A DNA stretch of 64,000 nt from Prochloron sp965198675. Its GTDB lineage: Bacteria; Cyanobacteriota; Cyanobacteriia; Cyanobacteriales; Prochloraceae. Numbering within the stretch: position 1 is the first letter of the stretch; the number at the start of each line of letters is the position of its first letter. Positions 42,406-51,113 of this stretch are shown one piece after another. The stretch is from NCBI GenBank assembly GCA_965198675.1, contig OZ240666.1, forward strand, positions 3,038,001 to 3,102,000, read 5' to 3'. The notes under the pieces are model-generated. The model was not told the DNA's origin. It did not search any database and saw nothing but the letters and a program-made list of their open reading frames with translations. Position numbers and translations under genes: made by a program.

Positions 42406-42906
42406 ATGGCTAATGAGAAGCAGGTAGAGATATTAAAGCAGGGAGCGGAAGCTTGGAATGAGTGGAGGGAAGCTAACCCATTTGAGGAGATAAATCTTAG
42501 TTACGTTTATTTGATGGGTGCCGACTTGGAGAATGCCAACTTGGAGAGTGCCAGCTTGAAGGGTGCCAGCTTGAAGGGTGCCAACTTGGAGGGTGCCAGC
42601 TTGAAGGGTGCCAGCTTGAAGAGTGCCAACTTAAAAGATGCCGACTTAAAGTTTGCCCACTTGGAAGATGCCAACTTGGAGAATGCCTATTTAAAAGATG
42701 CCGATTTAAGGTTTGCCCACTTGGAGAATGCCAACTTGGAAAATGCCCACTTAGAGGGTGCCCACTTGGAGGGTGCCCACTTGGAGGGTGCCCACTTGAG
42801 GAATGCCAATTTGGAGAATGACGACTTGAGGTTTACCAACTTGGAGGGTGCCAACTTGGAGGGTGCCAACTTAGAGGGTTGCTCAAGGGGGGATCGAATC
42901 ATTTAG
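42406..42906 (+). CDS. Pentapeptide-repeat protein 1
   Basis: 166 residues. A 30-residue N-terminal segment (MANEKQVEILKQGAEAWNEW) is followed by about 25 pentapeptides of the A(N/D/S/H)LEX type, forming a right-handed quadrilateral beta-helix. The ribosome-binding site GAGGAG is present. The last six residues (CSRGDRII) are not pentapeptides but the edge of a MITE-like sequence before the gldG copy. Function of such cyanobacterial proteins is generally unknown. It is a paralogue of the gene at 43389 and part of a tandem duplication. Confidence 0.85.
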   Translation: MANEKQVEILKQGAEAWNEWREANPFEEINLSYVYLMGADLENANLESASLKGASLKGANLEGASLKGASLKSANLKDADLKFAHLEDANLENAYLKDADLRFAHLENANLENAHLEGAHLEGAHLEGAHLRNANLENDDLRFTNLEGANLEGANLEGCSRGDRII

Positions 42907-42917
42907 GATTGCTATAT

Positions 42918-43359
42918 ATGAAAAAACATCTATTTTGGCCAGGATTAGCTCTTTGGATTGCCGGTATAGTAGTCTGGCTCATAACTGGCAACTTATCTCC
43001 AGTCTCTTTAGCTCTAATCTTCGGGGGTATAGCTCTCATTATCTCCCGGTTTGCTAGTAAAGCTGAAGGTTTTTGGAGCTTTAATTGCTACCCTAGCAGT
43101 ATTGGTCATTATGGCACTAATTAACTTTGTAGCCGTTCGTCATGGAGTTCCCCTAGACTTAACGGAAAATAAGCTCTTTACCCTTTCCCCTCAGACTCAG
43201 GAAATAGTGGAGAACTTACGGTCACCTTTACGATTATGGATATTTCAGCGAGAACCCAATCAGAGCGCGCCCCAACTACTAGAAAATTATAGTCGTTATA
43301 GTGCTAACTTCCAGTATCAGTTTATAGATCCAGACGTGCGCCCTAATATTGCTATATAG
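42918..43359 (+). pseudogene. Partial, frameshifted copy of the GldG-like gene
   Basis: It starts MKKHLFWPGLALWIAGIVVW, nearly identical to the full gene at 44576. A 29-base deletion after GGAGC (near 43077) shifts the frame; the continuation (LINFVAVRHGVPLDLTENKL) is in a second frame and ends at DPDV, where the next duplication unit begins. It covers about the first 140 of 502 residues. Confidence 0.85.
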
Positions 43360-43388
43360 TTTAGTTTGTTGTTTGAGGAGGATCTGTT

Positions 43389-44459
43389 ATGGCTAATGAA
43401 AACCAGATAGAGATATTACAGCAGGGAGTAGAAGCTTGGAATGAGTGGAGGAAAGCTAACAAATCTGAGAAGATAAATCTTCGTAAAGCTGAGTTGGCGG
43501 ATTTTGATTTAATGGATGCCAACTTGGAGGGTGCCAGCTTGTGGGATGCCAACTTGTGGTGTGCCAATTTGAGGGGTGCCAATTTGAGGGGTGCCAATTT
43601 GAGAGGTGCCAACTTGGAGGATGCCAATTTGGAGGATGCCAATTTGGAGGGTGCCAATTTGGGGTTTGCCCATTTGAAGGGTGCCAATTTGGAGGATGCC
43701 AATTTGGAGGGTGCCAATTTGGGGGGTGCCAAGTTGGGGGGGTTTGCCAACTTGGAGGGTGCCAACTTGGAGGGTGCCAGGTTGAGGGGTGCCAAGTGGG
43801 GGGGGCTTGCCAAGTTGAGGGGTGCCAACTTGGAGAATGCCAACTTGGAGGGTGCCGACTTGAGGGATGCCGACTTGAGGGGTGCCAAGTTGAGGGGTGC
43901 TGACTTGGTGGGTGCCAACTTGAAGGGTGCCAACTTGAAGGGTGCCAAGTTGGAGGGTTTGGAGGCTGCCATCTTGAAGGGTGCCAAGTGGAGTGTCATC
44001 TTGGAGGGTGCCAACTTGGAGGGTGCCAACTTGAGGGGTGCCGACTTGAGGGGTGCCAACTTGTGGGGTGCCAACTTGAGGGGTGCCGACTTGAGGGGTG
44101 CCAACTTGAGGGGTGCCAACTTGTGGCGTGTCAATTTGGAGGGTGCCAATTTGGAGGGTGCCAATTTGAGGGGTGCCAACTTGGTGGGTGCCAAGTTGAG
44201 GGCTAGTATCTTGGGGGATGCCTACTTCATGACTGACAAGTTTGGGGGTATCGGGTTGGGGTTGAGGGTTACCAAGTTGAGGGGTGCCGACTTGAGGGGT
44301 GCCGACTTGAGGGGTGCCAACTTGGAGGGTGCCGACTTGGGGCTTGCCGACTTGGAGGATGCCGACTTGGGGCTTGCCGACTTGGGGCTTGCCGACTTGA
44401 GGGGTGCTGACTTGGTGGGTGCTAAGAATGCTAACTTTGAGGGTGCCAAGTTGGAATAG
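43389..44459 (+). CDS. Pentapeptide-repeat protein 2
   Basis: 356 residues with about 60 pentapeptides, mostly ANLEG, ANLRG and ADLRG. The N-terminal leader MANENQIEILQQGVEAWNEW matches protein 1. A short non-pentapeptide break (FMTDKFGGIGLGLRVTKL, about 280-297) divides it into two stacks, and a few further interruptions occur near residues 118 and 136. The leader region with GAGGAG is duplicated together with the gene. Long open frames on the opposite strand are a by-product of the 15-base repeat and are not genes. Confidence 0.85.
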   Translation: MANENQIEILQQGVEAWNEWRKANKSEKINLRKAELADFDLMDANLEGASLWDANLWCANLRGANLRGANLRGANLEDANLEDANLEGANLGFAHLKGANLEDANLEGANLGGAKLGGFANLEGANLEGARLRGAKWGGLAKLRGANLENANLEGADLRDADLRGAKLRGADLVGANLKGANLKGAKLEGLEAAILKGAKWSVILEGANLEGANLRGADLRGANLWGANLRGADLRGANLRGANLWRVNLEGANLEGANLRGANLVGAKLRASILGDAYFMTDKFGGIGLGLRVTKLRGADLRGADLRGANLEGADLGLADLEDADLGLADLGLADLRGADLVGAKNANFEGAKLE

Positions 44460-44575
44460 CATCAACTTTCAGCAGGTTTAGGGAGCAGTTCATCATTTTT
44501 AGAAGCTTTCTAACGCTTTGATCCCCCCGCCTAACGGCACTCCTGGGGAGATTGAATCATTTGGGTTTACTATAT

Positions 44576-46081
44576 ATGAAAAAACATCTATTTTGGCCAG
44601 GATTAGCTCTTTGGATTGCCGGTATAGTAGTCTGGCTCATAACTGGCAACTTATCTCCAGTTTCTTTAGCTCTAATCTTCGGGGGGATAGCTCTCATTAT
44701 CTCCCGGTTTGCCAGTAAAGCTAAAGGTTTTTGGAGCAGACGTTCCACTCAAACAGGTACCAATGCTTTAATTGCTACTTTAGCAGTATTAGCCATTATG
44801 GCACTAATTAACTTTGTAGCGGTTCGTCATGGAGTACCCCTAGATTTAACGGAAAATAAGCTCTTTACCCTTTCCCCTCAGACACAGGAAATAGTGGAGA
44901 ATTTACAGTCACCTTTACAAATATGGGTATTTCAGCGGGAACCTAATCAGAGCGATCGCCAACTACTGGACAATTATAGTCGTTACAGTGCTAACTTCCA
45001 GTATCAGTTTGTAGATCCAGACGTGGATATTGGCAAAGCGCAAGCATTTGGTATTACCACAGAAGAAGCAGCTTATCTAGAATATGGTGAAAAGCGACAA
45101 TTAGTGCAAACCCTGAATCGAGGTGAAAGCCTTTCTGAGATCCAACTCACCAACGCTATCCTACAAATACAACAAGATGGTCCTCTTAACGTTTATTTCC
45201 TCCAAGGACATGGAGAAATACCCCTAGAGGGAACAGAAAGGTCTCTCTCGGAAGCTGTGAACGGTTTGGAACAACAAGGTTACACCGTCGCTTCCTTGAA
45301 CTTAGCCACTGTAGGACAAATACCAGAAAACACCAATGCAGTCATTATACCCGGTCCAGAACGCCCCTTATTCCCGGAAGAAGTAGAAGTATTGCAGCAG
45401 TACTTAGAAGGGGGCGGTGGACTGCTATTAATGGTGGATCCCAAGATTAACTCCGGTTTAGCACCATTGCTGTCAGGGTGGGGAGTAGAACTAGATGAAA
45501 GAATCGCCATTGACGAATCTGCTCTGGGCAGTCTTCCTCCTCGCAGTCCTTTGACGCCCCTAGTTAACTCTTACGGAAATCATCCCATTACCCAAGATTT
45601 TGCCAACGGTTACTCATTATATCCTTTTACTCGACCACTGCAAATCAAAGAAGGGTCGAGTATTGAAGCAGTAGAACTAATTCTCAGCAACGAGTTTACT
45701 TGGGCAAAACAGAATTTAGAATCTCAGGAATTGCAGTTTAACCCAGAAGAAGATCTTCGTGGTCCTCTTTATTTCGGTATTGCCTTAAATAAAGGGAAAG
45801 GTGCTGAAGAAGGGAGAATGGTTGTGTTTGGTAGTTCTACCTTTGCTACTAACGGTTTGTTTTCTCAACCCCAACTCTTAAATGGAGATATGTTCCTCAA
45901 TGCTATTAATTGGTTAGGAAGGAGCGAGCGTCCTGTCCTTTCCATTCGTCCTAAAGAACAGCAAAATCGGCGCATCAATCTCACTCCTATTCAAGGAGCA
46001 ATCCTCTCCTGGTCCGCTTTACGTATTGTCCCTCTACTGGGGTTCATTACTGCTGCTATAGCTTGGTATCGACGTCGTTGA
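44576..46081 (+). CDS. GldG-like ABC transporter auxiliary membrane protein
   Basis: About 502 residues. Two N-terminal membrane segments, a transmembrane helix near 60-80 (ALIATLAVLAIMALINFVAV), a large periplasmic Gldg/ABC_transp_aux domain (DLTENKLFTLSPQTQEIV, VYFLQGHGE, LLLMVDPKINSGL) and a C-terminal transmembrane helix (RIVPLLGFITAAIAWY). It normally follows GldF directly; here pentapeptide genes and a partial copy lie between. The ATG is at 44576 because the frame before it translates a MITE end. Confidence 0.88.
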   Translation: MKKHLFWPGLALWIAGIVVWLITGNLSPVSLALIFGGIALIISRFASKAKGFWSRRSTQTGTNALIATLAVLAIMALINFVAVRHGVPLDLTENKLFTLSPQTQEIVENLQSPLQIWVFQREPNQSDRQLLDNYSRYSANFQYQFVDPDVDIGKAQAFGITTEEAAYLEYGEKRQLVQTLNRGESLSEIQLTNAILQIQQDGPLNVYFLQGHGEIPLEGTERSLSEAVNGLEQQGYTVASLNLATVGQIPENTNAVIIPGPERPLFPEEVEVLQQYLEGGGGLLLMVDPKINSGLAPLLSGWGVELDERIAIDESALGSLPPRSPLTPLVNSYGNHPITQDFANGYSLYPFTRPLQIKEGSSIEAVELILSNEFTWAKQNLESQELQFNPEEDLRGPLYFGIALNKGKGAEEGRMVVFGSSTFATNGLFSQPQLLNGDMFLNAINWLGRSERPVLSIRPKEQQNRRINLTPIQGAILSWSALRIVPLLGFITAAIAWYRRR

Positions 46082-46126
46082 TACTCGCGCAAAGGCGCAA
46101 AGACGCAAAGTAAGAGGAAGAAAATT

Positions 46127-46771
46127 ATGAAATTGCAACGTAGTACTTGGATCTTGGTAGTTTCTGCTTTGATATTGGGAGGGGTTGTCTATGTTTCTGA
46201 AGTGCAGTGGACACCAAAACCAGCAGCAAAGGAAACAAAAGGGAAGAGAATGTTCGACTTGGCAGAAGAAGATATTCAAGGTATAATTATCCAGAAAGAT
46301 GAAGAAACTCTGGAGTTTGTCAGAACTGACAATAATTCGCAACCTTGGCAAATGAAACAGCCCGAAGACGTACCTGCTAGCGATGCTACTGTCTCTTTTT
46401 TATTGAACTTATTAGTAAATGGTAAGAAGGAACGCTCCTTTACTATCTCCCCAGAAAAAAAGCAGGAATATGGCTTGCAAAATCCTCTCGCTAAGGTTAT
46501 AATTAAACTGGAACGTGAAACTCATGAGTTGGTTTTAGGTGCACCTACTTTGAGCAATCAATTTATCTACGCTTTTGTTGATTCTAAAGATAATAATGAA
46601 GTATCATTGGTGCAAATCGATTTACAATATGCTATAGAGAAGGAACTTGAGGAATGGAAAAAAGTAACCGCAGATGATTCCGCCCTTGGCGTCCCGCCTT
46701 TGGCGGGAGCAGATAAATGGGGATGCTTGCTGATAACTAGAGAATGGAAAAATGACTCGCTCGATTCATGA
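46127..46771 (+). CDS. DUF4340 lipoprotein-like component of the Gld-type operon
   Basis: 214 residues. One N-terminal membrane helix (ILVVSALILGGVVYVSEV) and a DUF4340 domain (IIIQKDEETLEFVRT, YGLQNPLAKVIIKL, LVLGAPTLSNQFIYAFVD). This family follows GldG in cyanobacterial operons. The expected end is near EEWKKV; after that the frame runs through a palindromic insert (CGCCCTTGGCGTCCCGC, hairpin TCCCGCC/GGCGGGA at 46692-46709) and overlaps the next gene by 20 bases. The last 30 residues are therefore not original. Confidence 0.82.
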   Translation: MKLQRSTWILVVSALILGGVVYVSEVQWTPKPAAKETKGKRMFDLAEEDIQGIIIQKDEETLEFVRTDNNSQPWQMKQPEDVPASDATVSFLLNLLVNGKKERSFTISPEKKQEYGLQNPLAKVIIKLERETHELVLGAPTLSNQFIYAFVDSKDNNEVSLVQIDLQYAIEKELEEWKKVTADDSALGVPPLAGADKWGCLLITREWKNDSLDS

Positions 46772-47681
46772 CCAATTTGCCAAAAAATGTCTCACGGAAC
46801 TTTTAACCCCGTTGGGAGAAATTCAAAGTAGTGTTGACATTACTGGAGAAGTACGACAAGCTGATTTGTTGTTCTTAAGGGATAAAAATGCACCAAAAAA
46901 TGTCCCAGAGATAGGTTTATTAGGAAAACTAGCTGCTACTTCGGCGCTATTTGAACCGTTTCGTAACCCAGTGAGTCAAAAACAAATTCGCAGTTGCATC
47001 GGTAAATTATTTGACACTCATGCTAAGTTAGAAAGGGAAGCAAAGCGAGAAAAGAAAACAATAGCAGAAGCAGACGTAACCCGTCTCTGGATTCTATCTC
47101 CTACGGTTTCAACTGAATTACTAGCAAGCTGTGGAGCAAATGCTGGAGGGGAAAACTGGCTCGAAGGTGTCTATTTCCTGCCCAATGTTTTAAAAACAGG
47201 AATTATTGCTATTCACCAATTACCTCGAACCCCAGACACTCTCTGGTTGAGAATCTTAGGGAGGGGAAAAATGCAACAACAGGCGATTCGGGAACTAAAA
47301 TCTTTGCAGGGAGAGGGTAAACTGCACAATAATGTACTAGAATTAGTCTACGAGATGTTGGCTATTTTAGAAGTAAGACAAAAACAAAATTTAGACGTAG
47401 AAGCAAAGGAGTTGATTATGGAATTATCAACCATTTACCTAGAAAGACTTCAAAATGTAAGGGAAGAAGGTATTCAGCAAGGTATTCAGCAAGGTATTCA
47501 GCAAAGTAGTCGTATAACGATCGAAAGCATCCTCAAAACTCGCTTTGGGGCAATTGACGAACCACTGGAAAGAATTATTGAGCCAATAATAGCCTTATCT
47601 CCCGAAGAATTTACACCCTTACTGCTCCAATTATCCCGAGAAGAGTTGTTAGCTCGTTTTTCACACGCTCCAAAACCCTAG
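46752..47681 (+). CDS. DUF4351/Rpn-like array protein, copy 1
   Basis: 309 residues. MTRSIHDQFAKKCLTELL start, EVRQADLLFL, an ALFEPFRNPVS segment, TRLWILSPTVSTELLASCGA, IHQLPRTPDTLWLRILGRGK, then a helical tail with three GIQQ units and a C-terminal DUF4351-like segment (IESILKTRFGAIDEPLERI, LSREELLARF). Such proteins are numerous in cyanobacteria and probably belong to the broad Rpn/PD-(D/E)XK-like group, but a catalytic triad is not certain. It is fused in position to the DUF4340 gene (20-base overlap) and lacks the hairpin spacer in front. Confidence 0.75.
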   Translation: MTRSIHDQFAKKCLTELLTPLGEIQSSVDITGEVRQADLLFLRDKNAPKNVPEIGLLGKLAATSALFEPFRNPVSQKQIRSCIGKLFDTHAKLEREAKREKKTIAEADVTRLWILSPTVSTELLASCGANAGGENWLEGVYFLPNVLKTGIIAIHQLPRTPDTLWLRILGRGKMQQQAIRELKSLQGEGKLHNNVLELVYEMLAILEVRQKQNLDVEAKELIMELSTIYLERLQNVREEGIQQGIQQGIQQSSRITIESILKTRFGAIDEPLERIIEPIIALSPEEFTPLLLQLSREELLARFSHAPKP

Positions 47682-47852
47682 GTAACCGCAGGGGATAGCT
47701 GAACCTCTCAGCACCCCGGCAGAGCGCCGCGCCCGCGCCATTAATCAATGCCGCGGGCAGGCAGGCTTGGTGCGCAATAAGCTGGAATCAGATTCCAGAA
47801 GAACGCACCGCACCGCTGCGTGAAACCCAACCATTGATAATTTATCATTAAT
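47682..47852. repeat. Structured spacer 1 of the array
   Basis: 171 bases, almost identical in the three spacers of the array. Hairpin 1: GCCCGCG/CGCGGGC (47731-47758). Hairpin 2: outer stem GGTGCG/CGCACC (47769-47819) enclosing CTGGAAT/ATTCCAG (47782-47798). A palindrome TGATAATTTATCA (47835-47847) ends five bases before the next ATG, where a Shine-Dalgarno would stand. Confidence 0.75.
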
Positions 47853-48770
47853 ATGACTCGCTCGATTCATGACCAATTTGCCAAAAAATGTCTCACGGAA
47901 CTTTTAACCCCGTTGAGAGAAGTTCAAAGTAGTGTTGACATTACTGGAGAAGTACGACAAGCTGATTTGTTGTTCTTAAGGGATAAAAATGCACCAAAAA
48001 ATGTCCCAGAGATAGGTTTATTAGGAAAACTAGCTGCTACTTCGGCGCTATTTGAACCGTTTCGTAACCCAGTGAGTCAAAAACAAATTCGCAGTTGCAT
48101 CGGTAAATTATTTGACACTCATGCTAAGCTAGAAAGGGAAGCAAAGCGAGAAAAGAAAACAATAGCAGAAGCAGATTTAACCCGTCTCTGGATTCTATCT
48201 CCTACGGTTTCAACTGAATTACTAGCAAGCTGTGGAGCAAATGCTGGAGGGGAAAACTGGCTCGAAGGTGTCTATTTCCTGCCCAATGTTTTAAAAACAG
48301 GAATTATTGCTATTCACCAATTACCTCGAACCCCAGACACTCTCTGGTTGAGAATCTTAGGGAGGGGAAAAGTGCAAAAACAGGCGATTCGGGAACTAAA
48401 ATCTTTGCAGGGAGAGGGTAAACTGCACAATAATGTACTAGAATTAGTCTACGAAATGTTGGCTATTTTAGAAGTAAGACAAAAACAAAATTTAGACGTA
48501 GAAGCAAAGGAGTTGATTATGGAATTATCAACCATTTACCTAGAAAGACTTCAAAATGCCACTGAGCAAGGTATCCAGCAAGGTATCCAGCAAAGTAGTC
48601 GTATAACGATCGAAAGCATCCTCAAAACTCGCTTTGAGGCAATTGACGAACCACTGGAAAGAATTATTGAGCCAATAATAGCCTTATCTCCCGAAGAATT
48701 TACACCCTTACTGCTCCAATTATCTCGAGAAGAGTTGTTAGCTCGTTTTTCACACGCTCCAAAACCCTAG
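47853..48770 (+). CDS. DUF4351/Rpn-like array protein, copy 2
   Basis: 305 residues, over 97% identical to copy 1 outside the repeat tract. It has NATEQG before the tract and only two GIQQ units, followed by SSRITIESILKTRF as in copy 1. One substitution (FEAID for FGAID) marks it. Confidence 0.75.
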   Translation: MTRSIHDQFAKKCLTELLTPLREVQSSVDITGEVRQADLLFLRDKNAPKNVPEIGLLGKLAATSALFEPFRNPVSQKQIRSCIGKLFDTHAKLEREAKREKKTIAEADLTRLWILSPTVSTELLASCGANAGGENWLEGVYFLPNVLKTGIIAIHQLPRTPDTLWLRILGRGKVQKQAIRELKSLQGEGKLHNNVLELVYEMLAILEVRQKQNLDVEAKELIMELSTIYLERLQNATEQGIQQGIQQSSRITIESILKTRFEAIDEPLERIIEPIIALSPEEFTPLLLQLSREELLARFSHAPKP

Positions 48771-48941
48771 GTAATCGCAGGGGATAGCTGAACCTCTCAG
48801 CACCCCGGCAGAGCGCCGCGCCCGCGCCATTAATCAATGCCGCGGGCAGGCAGGCTTGGTGCGCAATAAGCTGGAATCAGATTCCAGAAGAACGCACCGC
48901 ACCGCTGCGTGAAACCCAACCATTGATAATTTATCATTAAT
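48771..48941. repeat. Structured spacer 2 of the array
   Basis: Same 171-base sequence as spacer 1 apart from a base change near its start; both hairpins and the TGATAATTTATCA palindrome are intact. Confidence 0.75.
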
Positions 48942-49916
48942 ATGACTCGCTCGATTCATGACCAATTTGCCAAAAAATGTCTCACGGAACTTTTAATCCC
49001 GTTGAGAGAAGTTCAAAGTAGTGTTGACATTACTGGAGAAGTACGACAAGCTGATTTGTTGTTCTTAAGGGATAAAAATGCACCAAAAAATGTCCCAGAG
49101 ATAGGTTTATTAGGAAAACTAGCTGCTACTTCGGCGCTATTTGAACCGTTTCGTAACCCAGTGAGTCAAAAACAAATTCGCAGTTGCATCGGTAAATTAT
49201 TTGACACTCATGCTAAGCTAGAAAGGGAAGCAAAGCGAGAAAAGAAAACAATAGCAGAAGCAGATTTAACCCGTCTCTGGATTCTATCTCCTACGGTTTC
49301 AACTGAATTACTAGCAAGCTGTGGAGCAAATGCTGGAGGGGAAAACTGGCTCGAAGGTGTCTATTTCCTGCCCAATGTTTTAAAAACAGGAATTATTGCT
49401 ATTCACCAATTACCTCGAACCCCAGACACTCTCTGGTTGAGAATCTTAGGGAGGGGAAAAGTGCAAAAACAGGCGATTCGGGAACTAAAATCTTTGCAGG
49501 GAGAGGGTAAACTGCACAATAATGTACTAGAATTAGTCTACGAAATGTTGGCTATTTTAGAAGTAAGACAAAAACAAAATTTAGACGTAGAAGCAAAGGA
49601 GTTGATTATGGAATTATCAACCATTTACCTAGAAAGACTTCAAAATGCCACTGAGCAAGGTATCCAGCAAGGTATCCAACAAGGTATTCAGCAAGGTATC
49701 CAACAAGGTATCCAGCAAGGAAAACAGAAAAGTCAAGCACGGGAGCGTCGTACTATTGAAAGCCTGCTACGAATTCGCTTTGGGGCAATTGACGAACCAC
49801 TGGAAAGAATTATTGAGCCAATAATAGCCTTATCTCCCGAAGAATTTACACCCTTACTGCTCCAATTATCCCGAGAAGAGTTGTTAGCTCGTTTTTCACA
49901 CGCTCCAAAACCCTAG
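48942..49916 (+). CDS. DUF4351/Rpn-like array protein, copy 3
   Basis: 324 residues, the longest copy: five GIQQ units after NATEQG, followed by GKQKSQARERRTIESLLRIRF, a different downstream segment from copies 1 and 2. The repeat unit at DNA level is 12 bases (GGTATCCAGCAA and variants). Confidence 0.75.
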   Translation: MTRSIHDQFAKKCLTELLIPLREVQSSVDITGEVRQADLLFLRDKNAPKNVPEIGLLGKLAATSALFEPFRNPVSQKQIRSCIGKLFDTHAKLEREAKREKKTIAEADLTRLWILSPTVSTELLASCGANAGGENWLEGVYFLPNVLKTGIIAIHQLPRTPDTLWLRILGRGKVQKQAIRELKSLQGEGKLHNNVLELVYEMLAILEVRQKQNLDVEAKELIMELSTIYLERLQNATEQGIQQGIQQGIQQGIQQGIQQGKQKSQARERRTIESLLRIRFGAIDEPLERIIEPIIALSPEEFTPLLLQLSREELLARFSHAPKP

Positions 49917-50087
49917 GTAACCGCAGGGGATAGCTGAACCTCTCAGCACCCCGGCAGAGCGCCGCGCCCGCGCCATTAATCAATGCCGCGGACAGGCAGA
50001 CTTGGTGCGCAATAAGCTGGAATCAGATTCCAGAAGAACGCACCGCACCGCTGCGTGAAACCCAACCATTGATAATTTATCATTAAT
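49917..50087. repeat. Structured spacer 3 of the array
   Basis: Same spacer with two further base changes (GGACAGGCAGAC instead of GGGCAGGCAGGC). One of them weakens hairpin 1 by one pair; hairpin 2 and the TGATAATTTATCA palindrome are kept. Confidence 0.75.
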
Positions 50088-51026
50088 ATGACTCGCTCGA
50101 TTCATGACCAATTTGCCAAAAAATGTCTCACGGAACTTTTAACCCCGTTGGGAGAAGTTCAAAGTAGTGTTGACATTACTGGAGAAGTACGACAAGCTGA
50201 TTTGTTGTTCTTAAGGGATAAAAATGCACCAAAAAATGTCCCAGAAATAGGTTTATTAGGAAAACTAGCTGCTACTTCGGCGCTATTTGAACCGTTTCGT
50301 AACCCAGTGAGTCAAAAACAAATTCGCAGTTGCATCGGTAAATTATTTGACACTCATGCTAAGCTAGAAAGGGAAGCAAAGCGAGAAAAGAAAACAATAG
50401 CAGAAGCAGATTTAACCCGTCTCTGGATTCTATCTCCTACGGTTTCAACTGAATTACTAGCAAGCTGTGGAGCAAATGCTAGAGGGGAAAACTGGCTCGA
50501 AGGTGTCTATTTCCTGCCCAATGTTTTAAAAACAGGAATTATTGCTATTCACCAATTACCTCGAACCCCAGACACTCTCTGGTTGAGAATCTTAGGGAGG
50601 GGAAAAGTGCAAAAACAGGCGATTCGGGAACTAAAATCTTTGCAGGGAGAGGGTAAACTGCACAATAATGTACTAGAATTAGTCTACGAGATGTTGGCTA
50701 TTTTAGAAGTAAGACAAAAACAAAATTTAGACGTAGAAGCAAAGGAGTTGATTATGGAATTATCAACCATTTACCTAGAAAGACTTCAAAATGTAAGGGA
50801 AGAAGGTATTCAGCAAGGTATTCAGCAAGGAAAACAGGAAAGTCAAGCACGGGAGCGTCGTACTATTGAAAGCCTGCTACGAATTCGCTTTGGGGCAATT
50901 GACGAACCATTGTCAAGGATTATTGAGCCAATAATAGCCTTATCTCCCGAAGAATTTACACCCTTACTGCTCCAATTATCCCGAGAAGAGTTGTTAGCTC
51001 GTTTTTTAACCACGAATAAAACCTAG
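50088..51026 (+). CDS. DUF4351/Rpn-like array protein, copy 4
   Basis: 312 residues. NVREEG before the tract as in copy 1, two GIQQ units, then GKQESQARERRTIES as in copy 3. The last residues differ (FLTTNKT). The sequence behind it (51030-51085) shows the spacer without the GC-rich hairpin block: CTCAGCGCCTCTGCGCCTCT then GGGTGAAAC. Confidence 0.75.
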   Translation: MTRSIHDQFAKKCLTELLTPLGEVQSSVDITGEVRQADLLFLRDKNAPKNVPEIGLLGKLAATSALFEPFRNPVSQKQIRSCIGKLFDTHAKLEREAKREKKTIAEADLTRLWILSPTVSTELLASCGANARGENWLEGVYFLPNVLKTGIIAIHQLPRTPDTLWLRILGRGKVQKQAIRELKSLQGEGKLHNNVLELVYEMLAILEVRQKQNLDVEAKELIMELSTIYLERLQNVREEGIQQGIQQGKQESQARERRTIESLLRIRFGAIDEPLSRIIEPIIALSPEEFTPLLLQLSREELLARFLTTNKT

Positions 51027-51113
51027 GTAACCCCAGGGGATAGCTGAACCTCTCAGCGCCTCTGCGCCTCTGGGTGAAACAAATCCTATATACCGAGAAG
51101 AATTATTAGCTCT

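Noticed and set aside
43509..44465. Long open frames on the opposite strand and in other frames of the pentapeptide genes
   Set aside because: They arise from the 15-base repeat, encode only low-complexity GTPQV or APSKL repeats and lack ribosome-binding sites.
47695..47830. Spacer hairpins as a tRNA
   Set aside because: No acceptor/anticodon/T-arm arrangement and no TTC-like motif; the stems do not form a cloverleaf.
47682..50087. Array spacers as a CRISPR
   Set aside because: Period is about 1.1 kb with coding sequence between; no short direct repeats with unique spacers and no cas genes.
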